64,000 nucleotides of DNA from Xestospongia bergquistia. Its lineage: Eukaryota > Porifera > Demospongiae > Haplosclerida > Petrosiidae. Each line of letters starts with the position of its first letter. The first letter of the stretch is position 1. Positions 11,523-29,733 of the stretch are shown here, piece by piece. The position numbers were made by a program, and so were the translations under genes. The stretch lies in NCBI GenBank assembly GCA_963965975.1, contig OZ014421.1, positions 7,121,413 through 7,185,412 of the forward strand, written 5' to 3'. The notes below the pieces were generated by a model that searched no databases, had not been told where the DNA came from, and saw nothing but the letters and a program-made list of their open reading frames with translations.

Positions 11523-12709
11523 TTATCGATTATCCAAATTCTCTTGAAGTAACTTGTCAATATCAATATTAACATAATCAGTATCTGTTCCAGCACTATC
11601 TGTTTTAATAAAGTTAGGTTTTCTTATAACTTTACTATCAGTTAATGGAGGTAATATACCAACTATTGGTGTAATAGGTTGAGGGTCACTCCAACCATGA
11701 CTTAATTTGCCACCAGTAGTTGATCGTTTTGGATGTCGTGTAGTTGTTCTTGTTACAGTATTGTCAGTTAAATAAAGAGTTAATTCAGTATTAAAAGGAA
11801 GTGGATCTGATGACTTGACATTAGGTAATATCTCATTGCTCATTGTTACACTCTTTTCTTTAATTTCTATTTTTAGGTTATGAGATTCATCCTCCATTGT
11901 TAGTGGTGGTTGTACTAAAGGGAGAGATATTGTTTCTATTGCAGGTGGTCTCCTTCTAGTGGTGGTCATTACAGGTACTCTATTAATGACCCCTGCTGAT
12001 TCTAACTCTAATGAAGTACTTAATGCAGAGTGAGTGCGACGAGAGGATGAAAGATTGGACCATTTTGGGTTCCACTGGTGTCCTACATATTTTAACAAGA
12101 GCATAATAATAATACATTATATTGTTATATTATTGCCTGATCTGAATAGGGGGGCAGTTAATGATCGATGGTGTCGCCTTGATGTACGATATCGATCTAC
12201 AAGTAAGTGACATAAATCATTACCTACTGCACATACAAACCTGATATCACTCCAAGACAAGCTTGAGGTGTTAACTGAGGTTCACTATGTAGATTTAAAG
12301 GGAGTAATCTGTTAGAAAATAATTCAAGTTCTTGTTATCATATGTGAGCTAACTCACCGCCCACTCTTTAATTGACCTTTCCGAGTGTTGCCTGTCATGT
12401 AACTTTCAGATAAATGTTGTTTCTCTATTATTGATTTATATTGTGACACACCCACTGTTGTACTTAGTTCTAACAATCTACCAGGATGAACTGAGCACAC
12501 CTATAATACATTATAAATATAGTAACTGATACAATATCTCATTTTCTTACAGGAGGTTGAAAAGATGCTGGACCTTCAGGTAAAGACCACCTCTTAACAG
12601 CAGAATTAGGAGGTACTCTAATAACAGTAGAACGCTTTTGTACTGAGTTCTCTGCGTAGAAATACAAGTATTCAAAACTAAGTATTGAAAATTAAGAGAT
12701 ACCTTCCAT
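11523..12709 (-). CDS. Unrecognised basic, Ser/Thr/Pro-rich protein
   Basis: I do not recognise this gene. Six exons join in phase. A 7-nt first coding piece (ATG at 12709) is followed by exons encoding ENSVQKRSTVIRVPPNSAVK, then VCSVHPGRLLELSTTVGVSQ, then LLPLNLHSEPQLTPQACLG, then DRYRTSRRHHRSLTAPLFRS, and a final exon beginning GHQWNPKWSNLSSSRRTHS that runs to a stop at 11523. The junction near 12130 appears to use a GC donor (TCAG|GCAATA) because no GT is available in frame. The protein is largely disordered in appearance, with an acidic C-terminus (NIDIDKLLQENLDNR). It could be an RNA- or cytoskeleton-associated protein, but nothing in the sequence establishes that. Confidence 0.66.
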
Positions 12710-13626
12710 TGCAAAGAAGATGAGCCACGCCTTAGTTTGGAATTATTACTAGTTATAAAAAACCACACCCACCAAGATGTACAACAATGCACAGCTGTGA
12801 TTCAAATTTTAACCCTTGTAGTGTTTAGGTAAGGATTTTTATTTGTTGTAACATAAAAAGAGACAATGATATTTTACATTAGTAATATGAAATTAACACA
12901 ATAAAACAAATATTTTGACATAATCAGACAACTAACTATACTATTTAGTGTCACACTCAGTATTACAGAATTGTCAAATGTAGCTATCAAGTATTGCATT
13001 TAATAATACATGTAAGGTAATCAACACTATCAACAATATTTGTCTGACTCTGTCTACACAGAACTTAATGCACAAAATAAATCTAAATTTATAAAAAAAA
13101 AACCCTTGTGTGTTGCCCAAACGATTCCTACTCGCTCACCCACTCAGGCTTCCACTTAGGCTCCAGGATTCCCTGCTATTGCTAGCTAGGACCGCCACCT
13201 GGCTTGGTAACCCTCGTCTTCGCGAGGTAATCCTGGCTGGAGCGTCGCCCTAACTTAAAACCAGCCGTACGGGATTCCAGCTCTTAGGGAATGTCGCATT
13301 CAGGAACCGGGAACCACAAATACACCAGCCTCATCTCGTTTAAAGGGAGACTACCAGCCCTATCCTAGTCGGCCTTTCGGATACTCCGTAGAGTATGCTG
13401 GTAACCATCTCAGAGGTCTGATGCATTGCAGAACGCTGGCCCACAACACACTGGCACTCATGACCGTTCAAGTTTCCTTTTATATGTACTTACGATTTTG
13501 TCTTCATGCTATTGTGGGGCGGCACTGTGTATGTTTATGAATCTCATTAACGAGAACTATGAATATGATTACTATCATCGACGAAAGTTAAAAATACCAG
13601 ATTTTGGATGTAATAAATTTATATTA
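12710..13626. other. Intergenic region between two minus-strand genes
   Basis: The stretch 12,790-13,095 is AT-rich with no convincing exon. From about 13,105 to 13,450 base composition changes abruptly to GC-rich, annotated separately. The remainder to 13,626 is AT-rich and probably the 3' flank of the small minus-strand gene. Confidence 0.7.
13097..13450 (-). ncRNA. Candidate structured non-coding RNA (GC-rich block)
   Basis: This 340-bp block is far more GC-rich than its surroundings, has no credible protein frame on either strand, and is full of short perfect hairpins. Examples are ATACTC-CGTA-GAGTAT near 13,380, CCTCGT-CTTC-GCGAGG near 13,225 and GAATG-TCG-CATTC near 13,290. Read on the minus strand it is preceded by a TATA-like ATATAAAAGG near 13,475. 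It ends in a run of nine T at about 13,097-13,105, which is the layout of an upstream-promoter Pol III gene. I could not match it to RNase P, MRP, SRP, 7SK, U6 or 5S RNA. A repetitive element is the main alternative. Confidence 0.35.
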
Positions 13627-13944
13627 TCAGTCACAACGAATTGTAACCTGTTTCCATCCAGTCATTAGAAAATTTTGTTCTACTAGTTTTGTCCTGTAGT
13701 CAATAATAAACATTTTAAAATGTGATACAAGGCCTTACCTTGCATCAAATAATTCAGTTAAATTATTGACTAGTTTAACACAATACCCATGAGCATCTTG
13801 GTATCTATCAGGAATAAATGATTCATGCGTATCTGTTTTCAATAATAAGCTCTGATATTTATTGTATTTTTCTCTTTTACTTGATAGAGTTTGAACAAGA
13901 GATTCTAACAAAAGTGTTGTCATACCACTGCTATACCTGTACAT
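13627..13944 (-). CDS. Small unrecognised helical protein (about 90 aa, 5' end uncertain)
   Basis: Two exons join in phase: 13944-13739 and 13693-13627, through a GTAAGG donor and a TTGACTACAG acceptor. They give 90 codons that read MYRYSSGMTTLLLESLVQTL, then a charged helical region, and end LMTGWKQVTIRCD. The open frame extends upstream of this ATG (VLLNLYRM), and short candidate exons near 14,050-14,100 cannot be joined in frame with confidence, so the N-terminus may be longer. The product looks like a small coiled-coil or helical-bundle subunit. I do not recognise a family. Confidence 0.5.
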
Positions 13945-14316
13945 CCTGTATAAGTTTAGTAATACCTTCAGAAAACATACTCCTGTGTGACAGCATAAGT
14001 TTGCATTAATTTGAATGTTTTTAACTTTAAAATATTATACCTGACTTTGTACATTCACAACATGCATGTTTGTTGGTTGATTACAGGAATTCTAAAAAAT
14101 AGAGTGGTTCATCAGACACTGGAGGACACCACTAACATAGCAATTGCTAGCTGTGTTGGTGATACAAGGAGGCTGTAATATTATAGCCATGCTGTTTTAT
14201 ATAATATATAAAACAGCATGGCTATAATTTTTCCACGAATACACGTATGTAGTTTGCGCATGCGTGGACCAGTATTGAACAAAAGGGTTAAAAATTGAAG
14301 GCTAGCACTCTATACA
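13945..14316. other. Divergent intergenic region
   Basis: It lies between the small minus-strand gene and DOLPP1. It contains possible 5' non-coding exons of the minus gene near 14,050-14,100, a perfect palindrome at 14,180-14,228, and a GCGCATGCG stretch near 14,256 before the DOLPP1 start. Confidence 0.6.
14180..14228. repeat. 49-bp perfect palindrome
   Basis: Two 24-bp arms, beginning ATTATAGCCATGCTG, are exact reverse complements around a single central A. It sits about 90 bp upstream of the DOLPP1 ATG, in the divergent promoter region. Confidence 0.95.
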
Positions 14317-15388
14317 ATGTCAAGAAGAGTTGCTATTAGTTTAACTCATGTTGAATATATTGAAGGTAATTAACTACATGAAATAAATTGTTATTTTTCT
14401 TCTTCCTAATAATAAGGTGATAGAATAGGATACATATTGGCCTGGTGTAGTCTGTTCCCAATCTTTCTACTCATCTCTTTTATAACACTGATAGCTATAC
14501 GAAGAGACTTATATACAGTGAGTATAAATGACATTAATCAAATAATTTGATGTATTTTTGCATAGATTTTCTATTTTATTGGTCTTATTCTCAATGAAGG
14601 GGTTAATTTTATTCTAAAACATATTATTAAAGAACCTAGACCTGATTCTGGTAATATAAAGTGCCACACCTATTATATAATGTTTGTGTGTAAAAAACAG
14701 ATCTTTACAGTTCAAATTTATTTGTGGAGTATGGAATGCCGTCAAGCCACGCCCAATTTATGGCATTTTTTGCTGTATATTTCACACTGTTTATTTTTAT
14801 AAGGTAATCACATGACTATCATGTAACATCACATGACTTTACAACAGGACTACCTTATCAGAAGGAGTGATGGACATTAGTTTGAAAGCCATCACATCTG
14901 CTGGTACAATAGGAGGGGCATGTCTTTGTTCATTTAGCAGGTATACAAAGAGTTAAATTATTACCACCTATCACTATCTGTTATCAGGTATTATTTAGGT
15001 TATCATACTTCTTCTCAGATAATTTTTGGCATTGTTTTTGGAATTGTAATGGCTTGTATTTGGTTTACTTGTGTACAGGTATATAATGACTCATTTCTAT
15101 ATGACACACTTTATCCTACCCATTGTTTCTAGATGTTTATAGCTCCCTATTTTCCATGGATCTATTTCTGGTAATGAAGTAATGATGATGTATTCAATAT
15201 TACTTTATTATAATAGGAAAGTCAATGATAAATTATTAATTAAAGATTTCTCTTTAATTCCTAATATTTTATGGTATGAATTTACTTCAGCAAAATATGA
15301 ATCAAGGTATTATAATTATAATGATTTATTTTTTATTTTTATAAATATTTTTAGGACTAGATCCAAAAGAAAGAGTTTGATTAATTAA
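14317..15388 (+). CDS. DOLPP1: Dolichyldiphosphatase 1 (DOLPP1)
   Basis: This ER membrane enzyme hydrolyses dolichyl pyrophosphate to recycle the N-glycosylation lipid carrier. The product begins MSRRVAISLTHVEYIEGDRI and has several hydrophobic helices. The three PAP2 phosphatase motifs are present: KHIIKEPRP, then YGMPSSHAQF, then SRYYLGYHTSSQ. The C-terminal FSLIPNILWYEFTSAKYESR matches the DOLPP1-specific tail. About seven small exons are separated by introns of roughly 40-60 bp. It is followed in tandem by ATP13A1, whose start is 97 bp beyond the stop. Confidence 0.95.
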
Positions 15389-15485
15389 TTTTAATATTTT
15401 ATTAGTTATGTAAAATTTATTAATTCACAGGTTTGTCATGACAGGTTATTACATGTATTGGGACGTTAATTAGAGTAGTGGCAGC

Positions 15486-20349
<4,864 letters not shown>

Positions 20350-20533
20350 TATTATCATAACTTACCATAATTGTTCATGCAACAATAACAAAAAAATGAT
20401 AATGGTTGCTAAAGTCATTATATAATACATTAAATTAAAATAAGACACTTAACAGAAAAGTCCACAATATTAAAATAACATGTATTAATAGGATAATGTA
20501 AAACTACAACATTTAATAATTTAAACTAAACAT

Positions 20534-23804
<3,271 letters not shown>

Positions 23805-24929
23805 CTCTCATTTAGTTGATAAATAGAATTATATAAATCTACAAACAATTTAATACACAAATCATAACTGATCTCTGATACACTATCTTGGCTAGTCTTT
23901 CACTATTAGTTGATGCTTCAGGAGTTACTCATGTCAACTATATCTGATATCATGTGTGCGAACGATGCGACAACAAACACACCATAATAATCTATACACG
24001 CTGTTAAATATCTACACATATATACATACTTACCTAGAACATAATTCTATGTTATGTTTTAGGAAAAGAGAAAGCGTTGCTGAGTCAAAGACAGCTCAGG
24101 AGAGAAGTCGATCAAAAACACTTGGTGGGATATGGCTAAATAAGATCATGATCATCACGTGATTAACATTTTAGCAGCCAGCCAGCCACACCCATTACAT
24201 TTTTTCTGCTTTTTCACTTTTTGTTGTTTCTTACTATCATGGAAACAAACTGACAGACAGTGACAGCTTAGGAGTGCAATATAGCAATAATAATTTATTG
24301 AACTAGTTAAGAGCTTTTTACAATTAATGTATTGAGGTCTGTATAGCGGAAACATGAGATTTAATGACGATCGATTATTAAAAAGGGTGTGGCTTATCTA
24401 TTATTTTATATGGTTGCCTGAAGCCACACCTATATCTATTTTCCTCACAATTGAATTGACAGCTGTAAGAAGACGCTGCTTTACTAAGTTTGCTTTCTAC
24501 CTCAACAGATTACATGAAGTGAGATGAGGTATGCCTAGTCTATTACTTGTAAAGGGTATGTATGTTAAGAGAGACACGACAGCTAGCAGTCGTTATTATC
24601 TGATGCAATCAAATTATGTTGGCATACGTGATCAGATAGTATTCCAGTCGTTCTTGTAAGGATCTCTTTATAATTATGCTATTTGTATAACGGAATATAT
24701 TAATATTTCAATTGGAAATGATTGCTCAATAGTTTACAATACAAAGTATTAATACACTGAAATCATACATTAATAATAATATGTTATTATACAAGGATAA
24801 ATGTTGCATATAGTGAAACTATGGTATGACTGTTATTTTACGATATATTATGTGTGCATTGAATAGTGAGATCACACTTAAAATAACTATCAAGTATTTC
24901 TATGAGAAGGACATGAAAACACTAATGAC
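23805..24929. other. Divergent intergenic region between ABL and the CLOCK-like gene
   Basis: About 1.1 kb with no supported exon. It must contain the ABL promoter and 5' UTR and the promoter and any 5' UTR exon of the CLOCK-like gene. Near 24,380-24,430, GGGTGTGGCTT and AAGCCACACC form a small inverted pair. A possible splice acceptor (CGCCCACACAG) is at about 24,950, just before the second in-frame ATG. Confidence 0.6.
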
Positions 24930-27248
24930 ATGTCATGTTTCGCCCACACAGTCATTATGTCCAGTCGAAAGAAGGCAAAAACAAGTTCTACTGCTGTTGC
25001 TAGTCCTACCAATTACAATGAAGATGATTCTAGTGTGGCGTCATCACCTGCCAGTGTTGGTCCAAAGAGAATTGTTCGTAAAGAAAGTGAACAGAGACGT
25101 CGTGTCATGATGAATCAATACTTTGATGAGCTGGTGACCCTTTTGTCAATGGTCAGTGATCGTATTACTCCAAGGAAAATGGACAAAGCTTCGACATTAC
25201 AAGAAGCTGTACGTTTGATGAAACAATATTATGATCTTGAGCAGAAATCCATTCCAAAATTAGAGTCTTCTGATTACAGACCAGGGTTTTTAAATCGAGG
25301 AGAAGTGATTTCATTTCTGTTAGATGCACTCAATGCTTTTCTAATGGTTGTATCTGATAATGGACGCATTCTTTATAGCACTGATCTCATTACATCATTA
25401 ACTGGTTACATGCCAACTCGTCTCATTGGTCAAAGTATTTATGACTGTGTCCACGAGGAAGATCAATTTGTTATTAAAGAAATGTTTAGAATCCCGGATA
25501 ATGTATCAGGTGTTCCTATAGATACCACACCTATTACTTCATTTCCATCTCGATTCTTTCAATGCCGTTTTAAAATATTTACCAATGACACTTCTGCAGT
25601 TCCAGTGTGTCGTGATTTCTCGTGTCTATCTTATTTACGTCAGTGGAAGGAAATACCTGTGGATATCTCACCTCCTCCTAGTCCATCTGATTCTCCACTC
25701 TGTATACCTCATCCTCAATCTTGTGTTTTATTGATAGGTAAATTTGGCACTAGTCTGACATCTGTTGATCAACCAGTAACTACTAATGATGTTAATTTTG
25801 AGTTTGAATTAAGAGTGAGTAAAGAAGGAAAAATTTTAGATATGGATCCCCAAGCTACACTTATTTTAGGCTACACATCTGCTGATCTTGTTGGCTCTTT
25901 ATTTTTTGATTACATTGATCCAAGCCATCTTGATAAAGTCAGCGAGTCAATATCTCATTTTCTCACTAAAGGTCTCGGTATTTCTCAACCATATCGTATT
26001 TTATCTAAAAGTAGTCGTTACTTGTGGGTGGTATCTAAAGGTTTTCTATCTTATAATCAATGGAATCATAAACCTGATCATGTTTTGTTACAGTGCAAAA
26101 TATTAGGTTGTGATGAAATACTCTCAGAGTATCGTTTTGCTCAAGAGAAACGATTCTTACCAGATTTAAATGGCCAAGAATTCTATCAACCCAAACCAGT
26201 TACATTACCTTTGAATAAAGATCTCCCTGGTATTAGTAGTGTCTCAACAACGTCATCAAGTAGACCTGATACATCTGTACATATTTCAAGTACCTACACT
26301 TCTAACAGACCTCTCTTAGTACCGTCATCGTCTGTTGGTTCTTTGTCTAAGTTATTAGGACCAGCACCTCATCAAACTATATCTACTCTTGCTGGTCCTA
26401 CTCAATTAATTCCTAATCTTGTTCAAGGACTTGCTATGTCATATCCGCAGCAGCAACCACCATTGCCGTCATCATCATCAGCACAACAACCAGATTATCC
26501 TGTTACAACAACTTGTGCTGCAGTTCCACATTTCGGAACAAGTTATTCTCAACATTCTCCAAGTATTGATATTATTCGTCAAGAGTTAGAACGGAAAAAT
26601 CAAGAACTGTTTGAGATGCAGAGGAAAATACTAGCTCAGCAACAATTGTTTGATCAAGAGAGAAAGCAGTTTTATGCCATCACTAATCAAGTAATGGCAT
26701 TTATTGGTAGTCATGGTAATGAACAAGGGGGTGTGTCTAATAGTAATCCTTCTAGTCCTTGGACTGGACCAGCAACTAGTCAGGGCAGTCCACTTAATGA
26801 TATGATCGATCCAAATATGGCATTAGCTATAAGAAATGGGCCTCAAATGAAATCACCCAGTCCTTTACCAACATCTCAGACAGCCTTTTCATTTCCTTCT
26901 CAACAGAACTATCCTTCTTCTGGTCCTTGTAATGCACCATCACACACTTCATATCCATCTAATGTACCTTTCTCAACACAATCTCTTGGCCCACCTTACT
27001 CCATGTTAGCCACACCCACACCTCATCCATCATCATTGTATTCCATGGTAAACCCATTAGGACCCCTCCCTCAAGTATTGGCTGGTCCATCTTATATGGG
27101 AGGCCCGAATACTTCGTATAATTCCCACCCTCCAACCCAATTACTACATGGTGACTATGGTAACCATGGTAACCATGGACCTAAATATGACCCACAGCAC
27201 CCTCCTCAATCACAAATATTCAATGTGTATTCAAGTACTGGTAACTGA
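24930..27248 (+). CDS. bHLH-PAS transcription factor, CLOCK/NPAS2-like, intronless
   Basis: A single 772-codon reading frame. The basic region and helix-loop-helix (RIVRKESEQRRRVMMNQYF, then ITPRKMDKASTLQEAVRLM) are at about residues 47-100, with the E-x-x-RR contact motif of E-box binders. PAS-A follows (LLDALNAFLMVVSDNGRIL, MPTRLIGQSIYDCVHEED), then PAS-B (FELRVSKEGKILDMDPQATL, DLVGSLFFDYIDPSHLDKV, RILSKSSRYLWVVSKGFLS). A later Gln-rich coiled coil (RQELERKNQELFEMQRKILA) resembles the helical segment in the C-terminal half of CLOCK. The rest is Ser/Pro/Gln-rich and activation-domain-like. The RKMDK motif and the order bHLH, PAS, PAS, coiled coil favour the CLOCK/NPAS2 group over AHR or ARNT. 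The true start may be the ATG at 24,957. Lack of introns is unusual here. Confidence 0.85.
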   Translation: MSCFAHTVIMSSRKKAKTSSTAVASPTNYNEDDSSVASSPASVGPKRIVRKESEQRRRVMMNQYFDELVTLLSMVSDRITPRKMDKASTLQEAVRLMKQYYDLEQKSIPKLESSDYRPGFLNRGEVISFLLDALNAFLMVVSDNGRILYSTDLITSLTGYMPTRLIGQSIYDCVHEEDQFVIKEMFRIPDNVSGVPIDTTPITSFPSRFFQCRFKIFTNDTSAVPVCRDFSCLSYLRQWKEIPVDISPPPSPSDSPLCIPHPQSCVLLIGKFGTSLTSVDQPVTTNDVNFEFELRVSKEGKILDMDPQATLILGYTSADLVGSLFFDYIDPSHLDKVSESISHFLTKGLGISQPYRILSKSSRYLWVVSKGFLSYNQWNHKPDHVLLQCKILGCDEILSEYRFAQEKRFLPDLNGQEFYQPKPVTLPLNKDLPGISSVSTTSSSRPDTSVHISSTYTSNRPLLVPSSSVGSLSKLLGPAPHQTISTLAGPTQLIPNLVQGLAMSYPQQQPPLPSSSSAQQPDYPVTTTCAAVPHFGTSYSQHSPSIDIIRQELERKNQELFEMQRKILAQQQLFDQERKQFYAITNQVMAFIGSHGNEQGGVSNSNPSSPWTGPATSQGSPLNDMIDPNMALAIRNGPQMKSPSPLPTSQTAFSFPSQQNYPSSGPCNAPSHTSYPSNVPFSTQSLGPPYSMLATPTPHPSSLYSMVNPLGPLPQVLAGPSYMGGPNTSYNSHPPTQLLHGDYGNHGNHGPKYDPQHPPQSQIFNVYSSTGN

Positions 27249-27295
27249 GTTGTATTCTATATTACGTGTAAATCGAGCACTATAAATTTATGTTT

Positions 27296-27329
27296 TATTA
27301 TTATTATTATTATTATTGTCATTATTATT
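27296..27329. repeat. (ATT)n microsatellite
   Basis: About eleven ATT units, interrupted once, lie in the 3' flank of the CLOCK-like gene, immediately before QSOX. Confidence 0.85.
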
Positions 27330-27385
27330 CATTGGAAACCACACCCATACAGTCTTAAGCCACACCTATCATTTTCAAAGCTAAT

Positions 27386-29726
27386 ATGGTGTCATGTTTA
27401 CTAGTATTAGTCCTGTGTTTATTTTGTAATACTAGTATTGCTGGTAAAGATTGTCCACTCTATGATGGATTTAGAGATAGTAGGTGTTTCTGGGGAGACG
27501 AAATCAATCGTTTCCTAACAAACAGTCAGACTGCTTGGGTAGTGGAATTTTATTCAAGTTGGTGTGGTCATTGTCATCATTTTGCTCCCACGTGGAAAGA
27601 GATTGCTACTCGAGTGAAAGGTAGTACAATTATCTTATAAATTTCTCAGACTGTAATTTGATAGGGTGGTCTAGAGTGATTCGTTTAGCTGAAATAGACT
27701 GTTCTCATACTAACAATAGAGATGTCTGTCAGTCGTATCATGTACAAGCTTTCCCAACAATTAAAGTAAATGATATTTTTTGACTTGTTAGTCATTTTTT
27801 GTCTAGTTTTTTAATGCACATGAAAAAGATCCTCATTCAAAAAATATAAAGAAGTTTTCAGGTACATAACATTGTTATAAAGATATTATCATCATTATAT
27901 AATTATAGGTAGTCGTAAAATGGAGAGTATTATATCAGCTATTATTGATCATGTGATTGAACAGTCTTTAGTCCCCTCTCTCCTTCCATTAGCGTGAGTA
28001 ATTATATTAAAATTAATTTTTATTGTAATAACAGTAGCACTGTTTTAAATAATGAATTTGTCGATAAACCAACTGTAATAATATTTGAAGAAGAAGACTC
28101 TCTTGTTGGACCAGAGGTTAGTTGTCATTTAGTTTTCTCTATTTTTTTATCTTCATACTATAGATTATATTAGACTGGGTGTCCCAACTTGAATCTATTA
28201 TTATAAGGAGAGTATTACATTCTAATATTACTGTGAGTATAATGTTTGCTTTGATAATCATTTATCTATTATTAGGTAGAATTAATACATCAATATTCTA
28301 TTCTTGACTTCCCATCTCTGCTAATTCTACCAACTACTGGTCACTACACTATTATATCAAAGTATATATATATGTCAGTTTAAACTAATAATGTATTATA
28401 ATTGTAGGAGTTCTGCTGGAGATAATGATATCGTTGAATATTTTGAATCTAAAATTAAAGAAGTTCTTGAACTATCACAAATAAATACACCAACAACTTC
28501 TATTGTGGCAGCTTCTGTCTCTAGTCCAACTCGTATTAGAACTGCTAAAAGGTGATATAATTATCATCTATATGAATTAATTAACAGATTTAATGACAGG
28601 GTTACATGGAGTGATTTGACTAGTACTATATCATATGCATTAAGAACAGAAGTCAGCCACCATGAGGTAATATCTGGTGAAGACTTTTATACACTCTATC
28701 AGTTTGTATATCAATTAGAAAAGGTATGATGTAGTTATATTAAAGAATTATCATTTCCTAAAATGTATAGGCTTTCCAATTTGTCAACGATTCAATATCT
28801 TCAGAGTTGCGTTCCTTACGATATAAGTTAGATTCCAAGTACTATGTAAATGGTTTTATTACCTCAAGAGAATGGAAAGTACTTTTACGTAATAAAGTCA
28901 GTTTCATGAACAATTACTACATATCGTTCATTACCTTTTATAGTTGAGTAGTAAGATATTTCCAGACACTCCATATTGGGTGTCTTGTAAAGGAAGTCAA
29001 AATTATTTTCGTGGATATCCTTGTGGTCTATGGAGTCTCATGCACACTGTGACTGTGATATCTTTAAAACTACCAGAGTTACATCTTGTTGGTACTAGTA
29101 AAGTAGTGTTACATGCAATGGTAAAGTTTGTGGTCAAGTTCTTTACTTGTGAAGAATGTAGACTACATTTTACAGACTTGGTAACTAGTTTGATGAGAGA
29201 TCCACTGAGTTATGATGGTGACGCTATCTTGTGGCTTTGGGAGGCTCATAACATTGTCAACAATAGACTCAAAAATGCCAAGTCAACTGACCCTGTTTAT
29301 CCAAAAGTTTTATTTCCAACTTATCAAGTGTGTCCTTATTGTTATATCAAGTTGAAAAAAGAGAGCTTTGCTATTCCTTCTTGGAACAATGTTGGGTTTA
29401 AAGATGGTGACAGTCTCATCAGATCATCAATTGTAATACAAGAGAGGGTTTTCTTGTGGAATAAAACAGCTATTTTTCTATATCTCTGCAATTTTTATGG
29501 ACACTTCAATACATTGTCTCATAGTGTATTAGTCCATGCTGGCTGGCCTAGAAAATATCCTTTATCTGCAAACAAACATTACAAGACTTCTCTTTATAAC
29601 ACTGGCTCTGAACGACAATCTCAAGTCTCTAATACTCATGTGATTATATTTTTCATTGTTTTAGTAATAATTGTTACTATTTTATTTAAATACAAGCTGA
29701 GAAGAACCAGATTTAAATTAATGTAA
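27386..29726 (+). CDS. QSOX1: Quiescin sulfhydryl oxidase (QSOX)
   Basis: QSOX introduces disulfides in secreted proteins by coupling a thioredoxin domain to an Erv/ALR flavoprotein domain. The start MVSCLLVLVLCLFCNTSIAG is a signal peptide. A thioredoxin module follows with FYSSWCGHCHHFAPTW as its redox CxxC, then a helical spacer spread over several small exons. The last exon (about 28,945 to the stop) encodes the Erv domain. Its elements are SQNYFRGYPCGLWSLMHT, the active-site CxxC in FFTCEECRLHF, and the FAD-contacting LWLWEAHNIVNNRL. The C-terminal CPYC follows. A transmembrane helix near the end (VIIFFIVLVIIVTILF) anchors it, as in the long QSOX isoform. The assignment to QSOX1 versus QSOX2 is not meaningful outside vertebrates. 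Its stop lies 7 bp from the convergent PMPCA stop. Confidence 0.94.
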
Positions 29727-29733
29727 AATTAAT

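Noticed and set aside
13090..13130. Similarity of ACACAAGGGTTT (minus strand) to the 3' end of 28S rRNA
   Set aside because: The match is only about 12 bases and the upstream sequence does not resemble 28S rRNA.
24826..25110. 94-codon plus-strand frame overlapping the CLOCK-like start
   Set aside because: It is out of frame with the bHLH domain and shows no recognisable features.
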